From contig NC_052509.1 in NCBI RefSeq assembly GCF_014356525.2, positions 33,007,852 through 33,071,851 of the forward strand: a DNA stretch of 64,000 nt, given 5' to 3'. The notes beneath the pieces were generated by a model that ran no database searches, was not told the origin of the DNA, and saw only the letters and a list, made by a program, of their open reading frames with translations. Below are positions 11,448 to 20,930 of the stretch, one piece after another. A program made the position numbers and the translations under genes. The stretch is from Nilaparvata lugens. Lineage: Eukaryota; Arthropoda; Insecta; Hemiptera; Delphacidae. How positions within the stretch are numbered: the stretch's first letter is position 1; each line of letters begins with the position of its first letter.

Positions 11448-13675
11448 TGTCACGATGTATATCGTAACTAGAGAAAGGAATTGAATTTAGGGCTCATTTA
11501 TTCGACGCTCGGCTATCTTTCATAGAATCTGAGGGGTCAACGTTCAAGCCAGCCACTGGCCTACCGCTCAGCGATGCTGCGCATCCTCTCTCCCCTCCCT
11601 CTCGGTCACTGAGGGAGGCTCGAGAAAGGCCAGCAAGAGGCAGTCGAGTTCGGAGAGCCAAGTCGAGCGGTCGAGAGAGGTGAGAAGGAAGCAGCGAGCA
11701 GCTAGCACGTCACAGTACACCAGTACTAAGTGAACTCCGATTTCTTCAGCGACCGGGAGTTGTGTCGAGGCTAAAATCGATTAGCCTCTCACACAGTGAA
11801 CTCCACTGCTCTACACTCGTTGGGCGAGTGTTGAACGACACTTAACCTGTTTGGACGACGGGTTGCCAGTTTCGACCAACGACAACACGTCAGGTTTGGT
11901 CGAAACCTGACTCCCCATTGGTAGGCCACCAGTGGGGCATCGAGGCGAGAAAGGACATCTGGGAAGGTGTGGAAAAGCCTTTCCCGTAACTCCGCGACGA
12001 TCCGGACCCCAGGAGGACAGCTGTGCCCGCCAGTAGGACTTAGGAAAGTCCAGAGTGCTGGCCGCCGCAGCGCACTAGTCCAGTGCGGGATCGCAAGAGG
12101 ACGTCTAGGAAGGCCAGGAAAAGCCTTTCCGCAACTCCGCGGACGATCCGGACCCCAGAGGACAGCTGTGCCCGGCCAGTAGGACTTAGGAAAGTCCAGA
12201 CTGCTGGCCGCCGCAGCGCACTAGTCCATGCGGGATCGCAAGAGGACGTCTGGGAAGGCCAGGAAAAGCCTTTCCCGCTACTCCGCGCCGATCCGGACCC
12301 CAGGAGGACAGCTGGTGCCCGGCAAGTAGGACTTAGGAAAGTCCAGAGTGCTGGCCGCCGCAGCGCACTAGTCCAGTGCGGGATCGCAAGAGGACGTCTG
12401 GGGAGGCCAGGAAAAGCCTTTCCCGCAACTCCGCGGCCGATCCGGACCCCGGAGGACAGCTGGTGCCCGGCCAGTAGGACTTAGGAAAGTCCAGACTGCT
12501 GGCCGCCGCAGCGCACTAGTCCAGTGCGGGATCGCAAGAGGACGTCTGGGAAGGCCAGGAAAAGCCTTTCCCGCTACTCCGCGGCCGATCCGGACCCCAG
12601 GAGGACAGCTGGTGCCCGGCAAGTAGGACTTAGGAAAGTCCAGAGCGCTGGCCGCCGCAGCGCACTAGTCCAGTGCGGGATCGCAAGAGGACGTCTGGGG
12701 AGGCCAGGAAAAGCCTTTCCCGCAACTCCGCGGCCGATCCGGACCCCGGGAGGACAGCTGGTGCCCGGCCAGTAGGACTTAGGAAAGTCCAGACTGCTGG
12801 CCGCCGCAGCGCACTAGTCCAGTGCGGGATCGCAAGAGGACGTCTGGGAAGGCCAGGAAAAGCCTTTCCCGCTACTCCGCGGCCGATCCGGACCCCAGGA
12901 GGACAGCTGGTGCCCGGCAAGTAGGACTTAGGAAAGTCCAGAGCGCGGCCGCCGCAGCGCACTAGTCCATGCGGGATCGCAAGAGGACGTCCGGGAAGGT
13001 GAGGAAAAGCCTTTCCCGCAACTCCGCGGCCGATCCGGACCCCAGGAGGACAGCTGGTGCCCGGCAAGTAGGACTTAGGAAAGTCCAGAGTGCTGGCCGC
13101 CGCAGCGCACTAGTCCAGTGCGGGATCGCAAGAGGACGTCCGGGAAGGTGAGGAAAAGCCTTTCCCGCAACTCCGCGGCCGATCCGGTCCCCAGGAGGAC
13201 AGCTGGTGCCCGGCAAGTAGGACTTAGGAAAGTCCAGAGCGCGGGCCGCCGCAGCGCACTAAACCAGTGCGGAACCGGAAGAGGACCTCTGGGAAGGCCA
13301 GGGAAAGCCTTTACCAGAGCTCCGCAACCAACCCGGACCCCGGGAAGACACCCGGTGCCTAAGGACTAGGACTTAGTCCCGACACGAAACCCTTTCTCAC
13401 GACTAACACGCAAGGTTCCTGTTCCCTTCTTTCCGCGACCAACCCTGTTTGGCAGTGCGAAAGCACGGCCCCTCTTTCCTAAAAGAGGGAAACATTTCTC
13501 CAAAGCACTCAAAACCCTGTTTCAACCCCCAACCCGAGCGAGGGTGGTTGACGGACGCCCCACCAAGACTCCCGTCCCCTGCCGCGGCCCTCCCCAGTCG
13601 CCGACTGAGTTTAGCCGGCCCAGAGCGACACTGGGAACTCTGATAGAGATAGGTGTGGGCAAAAATCTACTCAGA
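11448..13675 (+). repeat. 5' LTR of the 16-kb element (2228 bp)
   Basis: Its boundaries were set by matching to the right LTR. The first ~510 bp are unique and tiled with perfect hairpins: 11767-11788 (8-bp stem), 11813-11831 (7 bp), 11890-11910 (8 bp) and 11913-11937 (10 bp with one G-T). Then come 9-10 tandem 148-bp units, a seed copy of the array hairpin (13451-13470) and another 8-bp hairpin (about 13470-13489). Promoter position was not determined. Confidence 0.9.
11960..13385 (+). repeat. LTR tandem array, ~148-bp unit, 9-10 copies
   Basis: 'aggacttaggaaagtcc' recurs at 12035, 12181, 12328, 12476, 12625, 12774, 12923, 13070 and 13219, giving a spacing of 146-149 bp. The last unit is diverged (13364-13380). 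Each unit contains two clear inverted repeats, GGACTT-AGGA-AAGTCC and CGCACT-AGTCC-AGTGCG. The right LTR carries about four fewer units, which explains nearly all of the length difference between LTRs. Frames such as 12083-12484 exist only because the unit lacks stops. Confidence 0.92.
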
Positions 13676-13679
13676 AGAT

Positions 13680-13698
13680 TGGCACACGAACGTGGGGC
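13680..13698 (+). other. Primer-binding site (candidate)
   Basis: Four bases after the LTR end, TGGCACACGAACGTGGGGC begins with TGG, the complement of a tRNA CCA tail, and ends in a GTGGGGC typical of retroelement primer sites. The related element in this window has a similar sequence at the same place relative to its LTR. The tRNA was not identified. Confidence 0.65.
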
Positions 13699-13723
13699 CC
13701 AAGGCAGGAGGAGAAAAGCAGCA

Positions 13724-15943
13724 ATGAGTGCAGAGGAGAAATGTAATCGCGCCGGAGAAGACCAGGAGGCGCGAGAGGATAGCAGCGATCCAGGAGTGTC
13801 CTGGATTTACAAACTCCACCGGAATGAAGCAGTGGATCTAGCAGCATCAGCAGGGCTACCTACAACAGGTACCATGGCAGAGCTCAGGAGAGCTCTTGTC
13901 GAAAACCACCGGAGGACAATGGTGGAGGCCGCCGGTCTAAACAGGATCGGTGGCGGAGCTGGCACAGGTCAGGAAGAGGAAGGAGCTGCAGCTTTGTGGC
14001 CACCAGTCGCGGAGGCCACTGCATGTTCCAGACTGGAAGAAATACCCAAGGAGACGTCTCCAGAGTTTGATGGAGACTCCAGCAACTCCTGGGTGTACAG
14101 AGTGCACGATCAGGGCTTGATTGATCTACTACTCGACTCAGTGCTGACAGATAGCACAAGTACGAGCCTGAGGAGGGCTCTACTGGAGCAACGACGGCGG
14201 ATTGTTGCGATGCTCCCCGTTCTGGATAATGGGGAGGAGGCGCTTCGTCGAAGAGCGCGAAGGCCAGCACCAGTTAGCGAGGAGGCAGAGCCTGCACTGG
14301 TGAGGCCGGAGATGCCGGAGAGGCATTATAACATGCCTAGGCATGTGTTGAGGTCACCTACCAGGTCAGCGGTGCCTGCTACATCCTGTATGGACCCGGG
14401 TGCCGTGTGTGACAAGGTTCGAGGGTGGCGGCTCTCATATGATGGGAGTGGAGATGCTCCAAGTTTTATGGAGCGGCTCGAGGAGCTGCAACAAGCATAT
14501 GGCTTGTCTGGCAGACAGTTATTTCCAGCGCTACCTGAAATGTTAGCGGGGAAATGTTCCTTATGGATGAGGAATAGGAGAGAACAGTGGAGACACTGGG
14601 ACGATTTCCTGAGAGACTTTCGGTCTCGTTACTATCCACCTACTTATGTGGAGGATCTTGAGAATGAAATTCTCGACAGGCGGCAGAAAGAAGGCGAGCT
14701 CATAGACGACTATGTTGAGGAGCTGCTAACGCTGATGAGGAGAAGAGGTGGTTTTTCAGAGAGTAGCCAGGTACAGAGATTGTACAAAAATCTTTTACCA
14801 CGCTACAAGCTCTACATCAGGGAGGCTGAAGTGTACACCACCGACGACTTGCTACACTTAGCGAGGCAATATGAACGAATTAAATTCGAGGAGAAGAGTG
14901 CTCAACAGAGACAACGAGCTGTGAAGCAGGAGGAGGTGAGGAAGCAGACCAAGCCTCGACAGGAGACGACTACTACACAGCGCCGGAGTGAACAACCTCC
15001 AGAAGGCCCCTTGTGTTGGCAGTGCAAGAAGGTGGGACACTGGAGATCAGAGTGTCCGGAGGTTTCACTCTGCTCAAAGTGCGGGAAGCCACGACCAAAT
15101 TGTTCCTGTGAGAGAGAGCAGAAGAAGACTTCTGATAAAACAGCTGGGGTTAAAACAAGGCTTCAAATCCAGCTAGAGCCAGAGCTCCAGGATGACAACC
15201 GTCTTTTCACTACAGTGGAAATAGGAGACAGACAGTATAGAGCTCTTCTCGACACCGGAGCAGAGTCCAACTATATTAGCTCTAAAGCTTTTAATAGTTT
15301 GGAAGCAGTGGAACGAGAGCCTGTGCAGCGCGGCGCTGCTATGGCTAATGGAGCGGCTGCACGTCTGCGAGGTAGTGTTATAATCAACCTGAAAATCGGC
15401 AGAATATCCCTATCAACAACACTCACCATAATGGATGGGCTTTCTCCAGATATTCTGCTTGGTATGGAGTTTCTCCATGAGCACCGGGTGAGAATAGACC
15501 CCTATTCCCGGTCAGTGGAATGGGATCCTCATCTCGTCAAAAAGCACATTGGAGACGATATTTCCACTCCAAAAGTGGGAAAAGGAGCTGTCAACTCGAG
15601 GCTGGCTACTGTTAAAACCCAGCCTGACATAGGGAGGTCAAGGAAGCCACCTGGAATTATTCCTGTGAAGAAGCAGGAGAAGGAGAAATTTCCTCAAGTC
15701 CAGAAACACGTAGGAGCCGTGTGGAAGACTGGAAAAGAGGAATTTATTCTCAGAAAATTTCTCCAGCCCGTGGAAAGTTCATTTGCTGGCACTGTAAACG
15801 AGCTGGGCACTGGAGGTTCAACTGTCCGGAAAAGCTGTACCGGAAGCGGAAGAAGGAGGATTATTTTCAGCAAGGAGCTGGAGATAATCGTCGAGCAGTG
15901 CAGTCTAGAAGACTGCCGGTGCTGGAAACTACACTCAAAGTAG
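13724..15943 (+). CDS. gag: Gag-protease polyprotein of LTR retrotransposon
   Basis: 739 codons from the ATG at 13724, the first one after the LTR and primer site (the frame is open further upstream inside the LTR, but that lies before the internal region). The N-terminus holds two related SAP-like blocks: 'WIYKLHRNEAVDLA..AELRRALVENHRR' and 'WVYRVHDQGLIDLL..SLRRALLEQRRR'. The capsid region includes 'GWRLSYDGSGDAPSFMERL', 'LWMRNRREQW', 'FRSRYYPPTY' and 'LMRRRGGF'. The nucleocapsid has a CCHC knuckle 'CWQCKKVGHWRSEC' and a second Cys-rich motif. An aspartic protease follows with 'LLDTGAESNYIS' and a flap/ILLG part 'PDILLGMEFL'. After 'YSRSVEWDP' the homology to Pol stops and about 125 residues of unrelated sequence end the frame, marking the internal deletion. 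Gag would package the RNA; the protease would process Gag. Confidence 0.92.
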   Translation: MSAEEKCNRAGEDQEAREDSSDPGVSWIYKLHRNEAVDLAASAGLPTTGTMAELRRALVENHRRTMVEAAGLNRIGGGAGTGQEEEGAAALWPPVAEATACSRLEEIPKETSPEFDGDSSNSWVYRVHDQGLIDLLLDSVLTDSTSTSLRRALLEQRRRIVAMLPVLDNGEEALRRRARRPAPVSEEAEPALVRPEMPERHYNMPRHVLRSPTRSAVPATSCMDPGAVCDKVRGWRLSYDGSGDAPSFMERLEELQQAYGLSGRQLFPALPEMLAGKCSLWMRNRREQWRHWDDFLRDFRSRYYPPTYVEDLENEILDRRQKEGELIDDYVEELLTLMRRRGGFSESSQVQRLYKNLLPRYKLYIREAEVYTTDDLLHLARQYERIKFEEKSAQQRQRAVKQEEVRKQTKPRQETTTTQRRSEQPPEGPLCWQCKKVGHWRSECPEVSLCSKCGKPRPNCSCEREQKKTSDKTAGVKTRLQIQLEPELQDDNRLFTTVEIGDRQYRALLDTGAESNYISSKAFNSLEAVEREPVQRGAAMANGAAARLRGSVIINLKIGRISLSTTLTIMDGLSPDILLGMEFLHEHRVRIDPYSRSVEWDPHLVKKHIGDDISTPKVGKGAVNSRLATVKTQPDIGRSRKPPGIIPVKKQEKEKFPQVQKHVGAVWKTGKEEFILRKFLQPVESSFAGTVNELGTGGSTVRKSCTGSGRRRIIFSKELEIIVEQCSLEDCRCWKLHSK

Positions 15944-16338
15944 TTTCAGATATTGGAAACGAGAATTATAATGCCAACCGGTATTATAATTGGAAAAGGA
16001 GGACAAGGAAGGTGAACTCTGGACAGCTAGTCTACAGGAAGGAGTGTCACCTGTCCTCGGGTGCTAATCAGCTTGCCGCGAAGTTAGCGCCGGAATTTTC
16101 TGGCCCATATGAGGTCGAGGAAATGTTGAGTGCCGGTAAGAGGTTTACTGGGCACGAGAAGGGCACCAAGCTCCAGCCACACCTGCCCGAGGATGAGGAA
16201 GAGGATGGTGATGGAGCAGTTGCGGAAAAGGTGGACGGAATTCGAGCGGATGGACAGCAGGAGGCCGAGCGAGTCTATAGAGGGTCGCTGCCTATCCGGA
16301 GGATGGGATACCAGAGAGGTGTCACGCGCCGCCAATAA
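15760..16338 (+). pseudogene. Remnant of Pol: zinc knuckle plus integrase C-terminal tail
   Basis: In the -1 frame relative to gag, the sequence encodes a second CCHC knuckle 'CWHCKRAGHWRFNC' (15784-15825). Then come 'NSGQLVYRKECHLSS' and 'AAKLAPEFSGPYEVEEML', the signature of the SH3-like end of Ty3/gypsy integrases, and an acidic tail with a stop at 16338. The catalytic RT, RNase H and integrase core that should precede it are absent, so this is the right edge of a deletion. The frame relationship (-1) is what a gag-pol frameshift element would have. Confidence 0.75.
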
Positions 16339-18410
16339 GGAGGTAAGAGGCGAGAAGGGGTGAATATCATAAGAGTTCAATCATATCACAGCTTTAGAGC
16401 TATTTTTGATTCATAAATTATCCCATTTAAAATGAGGAAATTAAATTTTGTTGTCAAAGACAAAATTGCATAGAAATCGAAGAAAATTAATTCAGAATTA
16501 TTAGCACGAATTTATTAGCCGAATTTTGAAGATAGCATTAGCACGATTCCGAAAATGATGAAAATATTAAAAGACTGACATATTATTGTTATTGAAAGAA
16601 ATTGGTCAATAATTTATTAAAAGGAAACAGCATATTCCGTTTAATTTTTCTCATAAAATAGAGTTCTACTTAAACTAAATGGCAACTCAACCATTACAGT
16701 TTAATTATTATAATCAGTCATAAAGCACTGGCTGAATTAGATGGAAAAAATTATCATTGACAAATTAATGCGTTTCTTTTGATCTGAAGGCAATCCCAAT
16801 AATTTCAGTTTGAAATTATTTACAATATTAAGATGTGACCAAGCAGGATAATCAAGAAAATTTTCCACAGTCTATGACTAGTTAATAACAGCTAAGGTCG
16901 ATTCAAACTAGACTAAATTTTCTTAATCTGTATATTACCGATATTGTTGTAACCAAAGTACAGGTTAACAAACAAAACTTGCAGTAGCTTGTTTTCTACT
17001 TGCCATAAATAGTTGATGGCGAAATGAGTGGATAGAGAATATTAGAAAATATTATAGATCAGGATGATCAGAATAATATTTCAACCATGAGGTAATGGTT
17101 ATAATAATTGAAATCATTTAATGAAGCTGGTGGTAATTGCTTTAATCCGTGTAAAGTGTTACGGTGCAGTTAATTAACAGACGTTATTATACTGTGGGAT
17201 AAAAGTGAATTACGTTGCAATTAATTATTCATGTGGAATGAATAAATTGCGTTTGATTGTGAGTCGAGATGTACTACAATCGGGGGTTATTAGCTTCAGA
17301 TTATGATTTAAATTTTCTAATATTTCACTTGAAAATAAAGTCGGGGGACTTACTATAAATTGGAATAAAATAATTATTATTTCAATTGGAATTAATTCTA
17401 TGTTGGATCGAAAAGTTGTTTGTGCTGTGCTGTGCAGATAAGATAAACGTTATCTCAATTGGCTAACTGCTATCGCCGAGCTTCTAGTCTGTAGCAGAGA
17501 ATTACTTCTCCTTTTCAATAACAATTTATAAAATTGAATTCATGAGAATTCTAGTTTTTCCAGATATTCTACTGTTATTGAGTCAGTCTGTGTTTGATCG
17601 TGCTATTGTTAGTTTGGAATTAGATCACGTCTCGAGAGTGAATCTAATTCTTACTCAGCCTACCATCATGAGTTATTATTGACGGTGTATTGATTCATTC
17701 AATAATTATTATTTGTGCTAATTGTTGTGATTATTTTTCGGAAAATCAATATTCACTTAGTGTGATTTATTAACAGCTGTTGTGTCATTATACACACCTT
17801 GTGTGAATAATTACTTTGAAAAAGTAAATTAAGATTTATTTCGGGGTGAAATAAGTCTTGGAGTGAAAAGAGAGATTGAGCAATAAATGTTCACTGATTG
17901 TGAATTAATTAGCAGATTTGGTCTGTTATAATAAACACACTGTCATTTATATCCAATGGAAGGTTACTTTGCATAAGTAAATCATGTGATTGATTTCATT
18001 ATTGAAATGAACAGTGAGAAGTGGAATATTGAGTTGAAATTTATAGTTCCGATTTTATTATTGTGATTTAATGAGAAGGCTGAGATCCTCATAACAGATC
18101 GAAAATGAATTATTATTTCGACCACATTTAATTGTGATATAAAATCGAAATATGTGGTGTAACATCACAACTAGTGGCTTCATGTCAACCATATAATTCA
18201 GTATTCCTCATCATATCTCTCATCATCTCTCATATTTTATTGTGAGCAATAAGTTGCTGATACACTGAACTAACTGAGAGTATCCATCACTCTGACACTT
18301 GGTAATTTTCCTGGACTCCAATTCGCCTCTATCAACTTCTGCCTCCTGTGAAGTGGTACATTGTTGTGTATCACGTTTCTTCTTGAGGATGGGGACTGCA
18401 ACTTGAGTCT
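16339..18410. other. AT-rich non-coding part of the LTR element
   Basis: Two kilobases with many stops in all frames and no recognised domain, sharply more AT-rich than the Gag region and the array on either side. It could be an old insertion inside the element or a long 3' untranslated region. A purine-rich stretch at 16338-16362 just after the Pol stop resembles a polypurine tract, though no LTR follows it. Confidence 0.5.
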
Positions 18411-18532
18411 ACTTCCTCGACGAGCTCCTGGAATTATTGGAGCTGTATCTCAGCTGACTATTGCTGAGACCACGACGAGTTCCTGGTCGTGTTGGAGATT
18501 CATTCCAGCTGTCTGATGCTGGAAGTTTTGGC
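18411..18532 (+). repeat. Run of unrelated short hairpins leading into the array
   Basis: Within 120 bp there are GAGCTCC..GGAGCT, CAG..CTG, CACGAC-(gagttcctg)-GTCGTG and CCAGC-(tgtctgat)-GCTGG. The sequences differ from one another and from the main array, but each folds back. Confidence 0.6.
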
Positions 18533-20930
18533 AGTGTGAGAACACGGCCATGCAGGGCGAAAGCCCGGCACAAGCAGTGCGCGAGCACGGCGAAGCAAGG
18601 CAGTGTGAAAACATGGCCATGCAGGGCGAAAGCCCGGCACATGCAGTGCGCAAGCACGGCGAAGCAAGGCAGTGTGAGAACACGGCCATGCAGGGCGAAA
18701 GCCCGGCACATGCAGTGCGCAAGCACGGCGAAGCAAGGCAGTGTGAAAACACGGCCATGCAGGGCGAAAGCCCGGCACATGCAGTGCGCGAGCACGGCGA
18801 AGCAGGCAGTGTGAAAACACGGCCATGCAGGCGAAAGCCCGGCACATGCAGTGCGCAAGCACGGCGAAGCTAGGCAGTGTGAAAACACGGCCATGCAGGG
18901 CGAAAGCCCGGCACATGCAGTGCGCAAGCACGGCGAAGCTAGGCAGTGTGAAAACACGGCCATGCAGGGTGAAAGCCCGGCACATGCAGTGCGCAAGCAC
19001 GGCGAAGCAAGGCAGTGTGAAAACACGGCCATGCAGGGCGAAAGCCCGGCACATGCAGTGCGCAAGCACGGCGAAGCAAGGCAGTGTGAAAACACGGCCA
19101 TGCAGGGCGAAAGCCCGGCACATGCAGTGCGCAAGCACGGCGAAGCTTGGCAGTGTGAAGACACGGCCATGCAGGGCGAAAGCCCGGCACATGCAGTGCG
19201 CAAGCACGGCGAAGCAAGGCAGTGCGGAAACACGGCCATGCAGGGCAAAAGCCCGGCACCTGCAGTGCGCAAGCACGGCGAAGCAAGGCAGTGTGAAAAC
19301 ACGGCCATGCAGGGCGAAAGCCCGGCACATGCAGTGCGCAAGCACGGCGAAGCAAGGCAGTGTGAAAACACGGCCATGCAGGGCGAAAGCCCGGCACCTG
19401 CAGTGCGCAAGCACGGCGAAGCAAGGCAGTGTGAAAACACGGCCATGCAGGGCGAAAGACCGGCACATGCAGTGCGCAAGCACGGCGAAGCAAGGCAGTG
19501 TGAAAACACGGCCATGCAGGGCGAAAGCCCGGCACATGCAGTGCGCAAGCACGGCGAAGCAAGGCAGTGTGAAAACACGGCCATGCAGGGCGAAAGCCCG
19601 GCACATGCAGTGCGCAAGCACGGCGAAGCAAGGCAGTGTGAAAACCGGCCATGCAGGGCGAAGCCCGGCACATGCAGTGCGCAAGCACGCGAAGCAAGGC
19701 AGTGTGAGAACACGGCCATGCAGGCGAAAGCCCGGCACATGCAGTGCGCAAGCACGGCGAAGCAAGGCAGTGTGAAAACACGGCCATGCAGGCGAAAGCC
19801 CGGCACATGCATGCGCAAGCACGGCGAAGCAAGGCAGTGTGAAAACACGGCCATGCAGGGCGAAAGCCCGGCACATGCAGTGCGCAAGCACGGCGAAGCT
19901 AGGCAGTGTGAAAACACGGCCATGCAGGGCGAAAGCCCGGCACATGCATGCGCAAGCACGGCGGAGCAAGGCAGTGTGAAAACACGGCCATGCAGGGTGA
20001 AAGCCCGGCACATGCAGTGCGCAAGCACGGCGAAGCAAGGCAGTGTGAAAACCGGCCATGCAGGGCGAAAGCCCGGCACAGCAGTGCGCAAGCACGCGAA
20101 GCAAGGCAGTGTGAAAACACGGCCATGCAGGGCGAAAGCCCGGCACATGCAGTGCGCAAGCACGGCGAAGCTTGCAGTGTGAAGACACGGCCATGCAGGG
20201 CGAAAGCCCGGCACATGCAGTGCGCAAGCACGGCGAAGCAAGGCAGTGCGGAACACGGCCATGCAGGCGAAAGCCCGGCACCTGCAGTGCGCAAGCACGG
20301 CGAAGCAAGGCAGTGTGAAAACACGGCCATGCAGGGCGAAAGCCCGGCACATGCAGTGCGCAAGCACGGCGAAGCAAGGCAGTGTGAAAACACGGCCATG
20401 CAGGGCGAAAGCCCGCACATGCAGTGCGCAAGCACGGCGAAGCAAGGCAGTGTGAAAACACGGCCATGCAGGGCGAAAGCCCGGCACATGCAGTGCGCAA
20501 GCACGGCGAAGCAAGGCAGTGTGAAAACACGGCATGCAGGGCGAAAGCCGGCACATGCAGTGCGCAAGCACGGCGAAGCAGGCAGTGTGAAAACACGGCC
20601 ATGCAGGGCGAAAGCCCGGCACATGCAGTGCGCAAGCACGGCGAAGCAAGGCAGTGTGAAAACACGGCCATGCAGGGCGAAAGCCCGGCACATGCAGTGC
20701 GCAAGCACGGCGAAGCAAGGCAGTGTGAAAACACGGCCATGCAGGGCGAAAGCCCGGCACATGCAGTGCGCAAGCACGGCGGAGCAAGGCAGTGTGAAAA
20801 CACGGCCATGCAGGGCGAAAGCCCGGCACATGCAGTGCACAAGCACGGCGAAGCAAGGCAGTGTGGAAACACGGCCATGCAGGGCGAAAGCCCGGCACAT
20901 GCAGTGCGCAAGCACGGCGTTTCCCTGGTA
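18530..20930 (+). repeat. Hairpin array part 1: 69-bp unit of three hairpins, ~35 copies
   Basis: Each 69-bp unit contains GTGT-GAAA-ACAC, GGGC-GAAA-GCCC and GTGC-GCAA-GCAC, spaced about 23 bp apart, and ends with GCGAAGC. Examples lie at 18534-18545, 18555-18566 and 18646-18657. Some copies have one-base deletions. Because 69 is a multiple of three, frames up to ~829 codons stay open on both strands; these are not treated as genes. Sense-strand loops are almost always G-N-R-A. Confidence 0.93.

Noticed and set aside
11967..13369. Arg/Gly/Pro-rich ORFs in the LTR
   Set aside because: Translation of the ~148-bp LTR repeat, present in both LTRs and on both strands.
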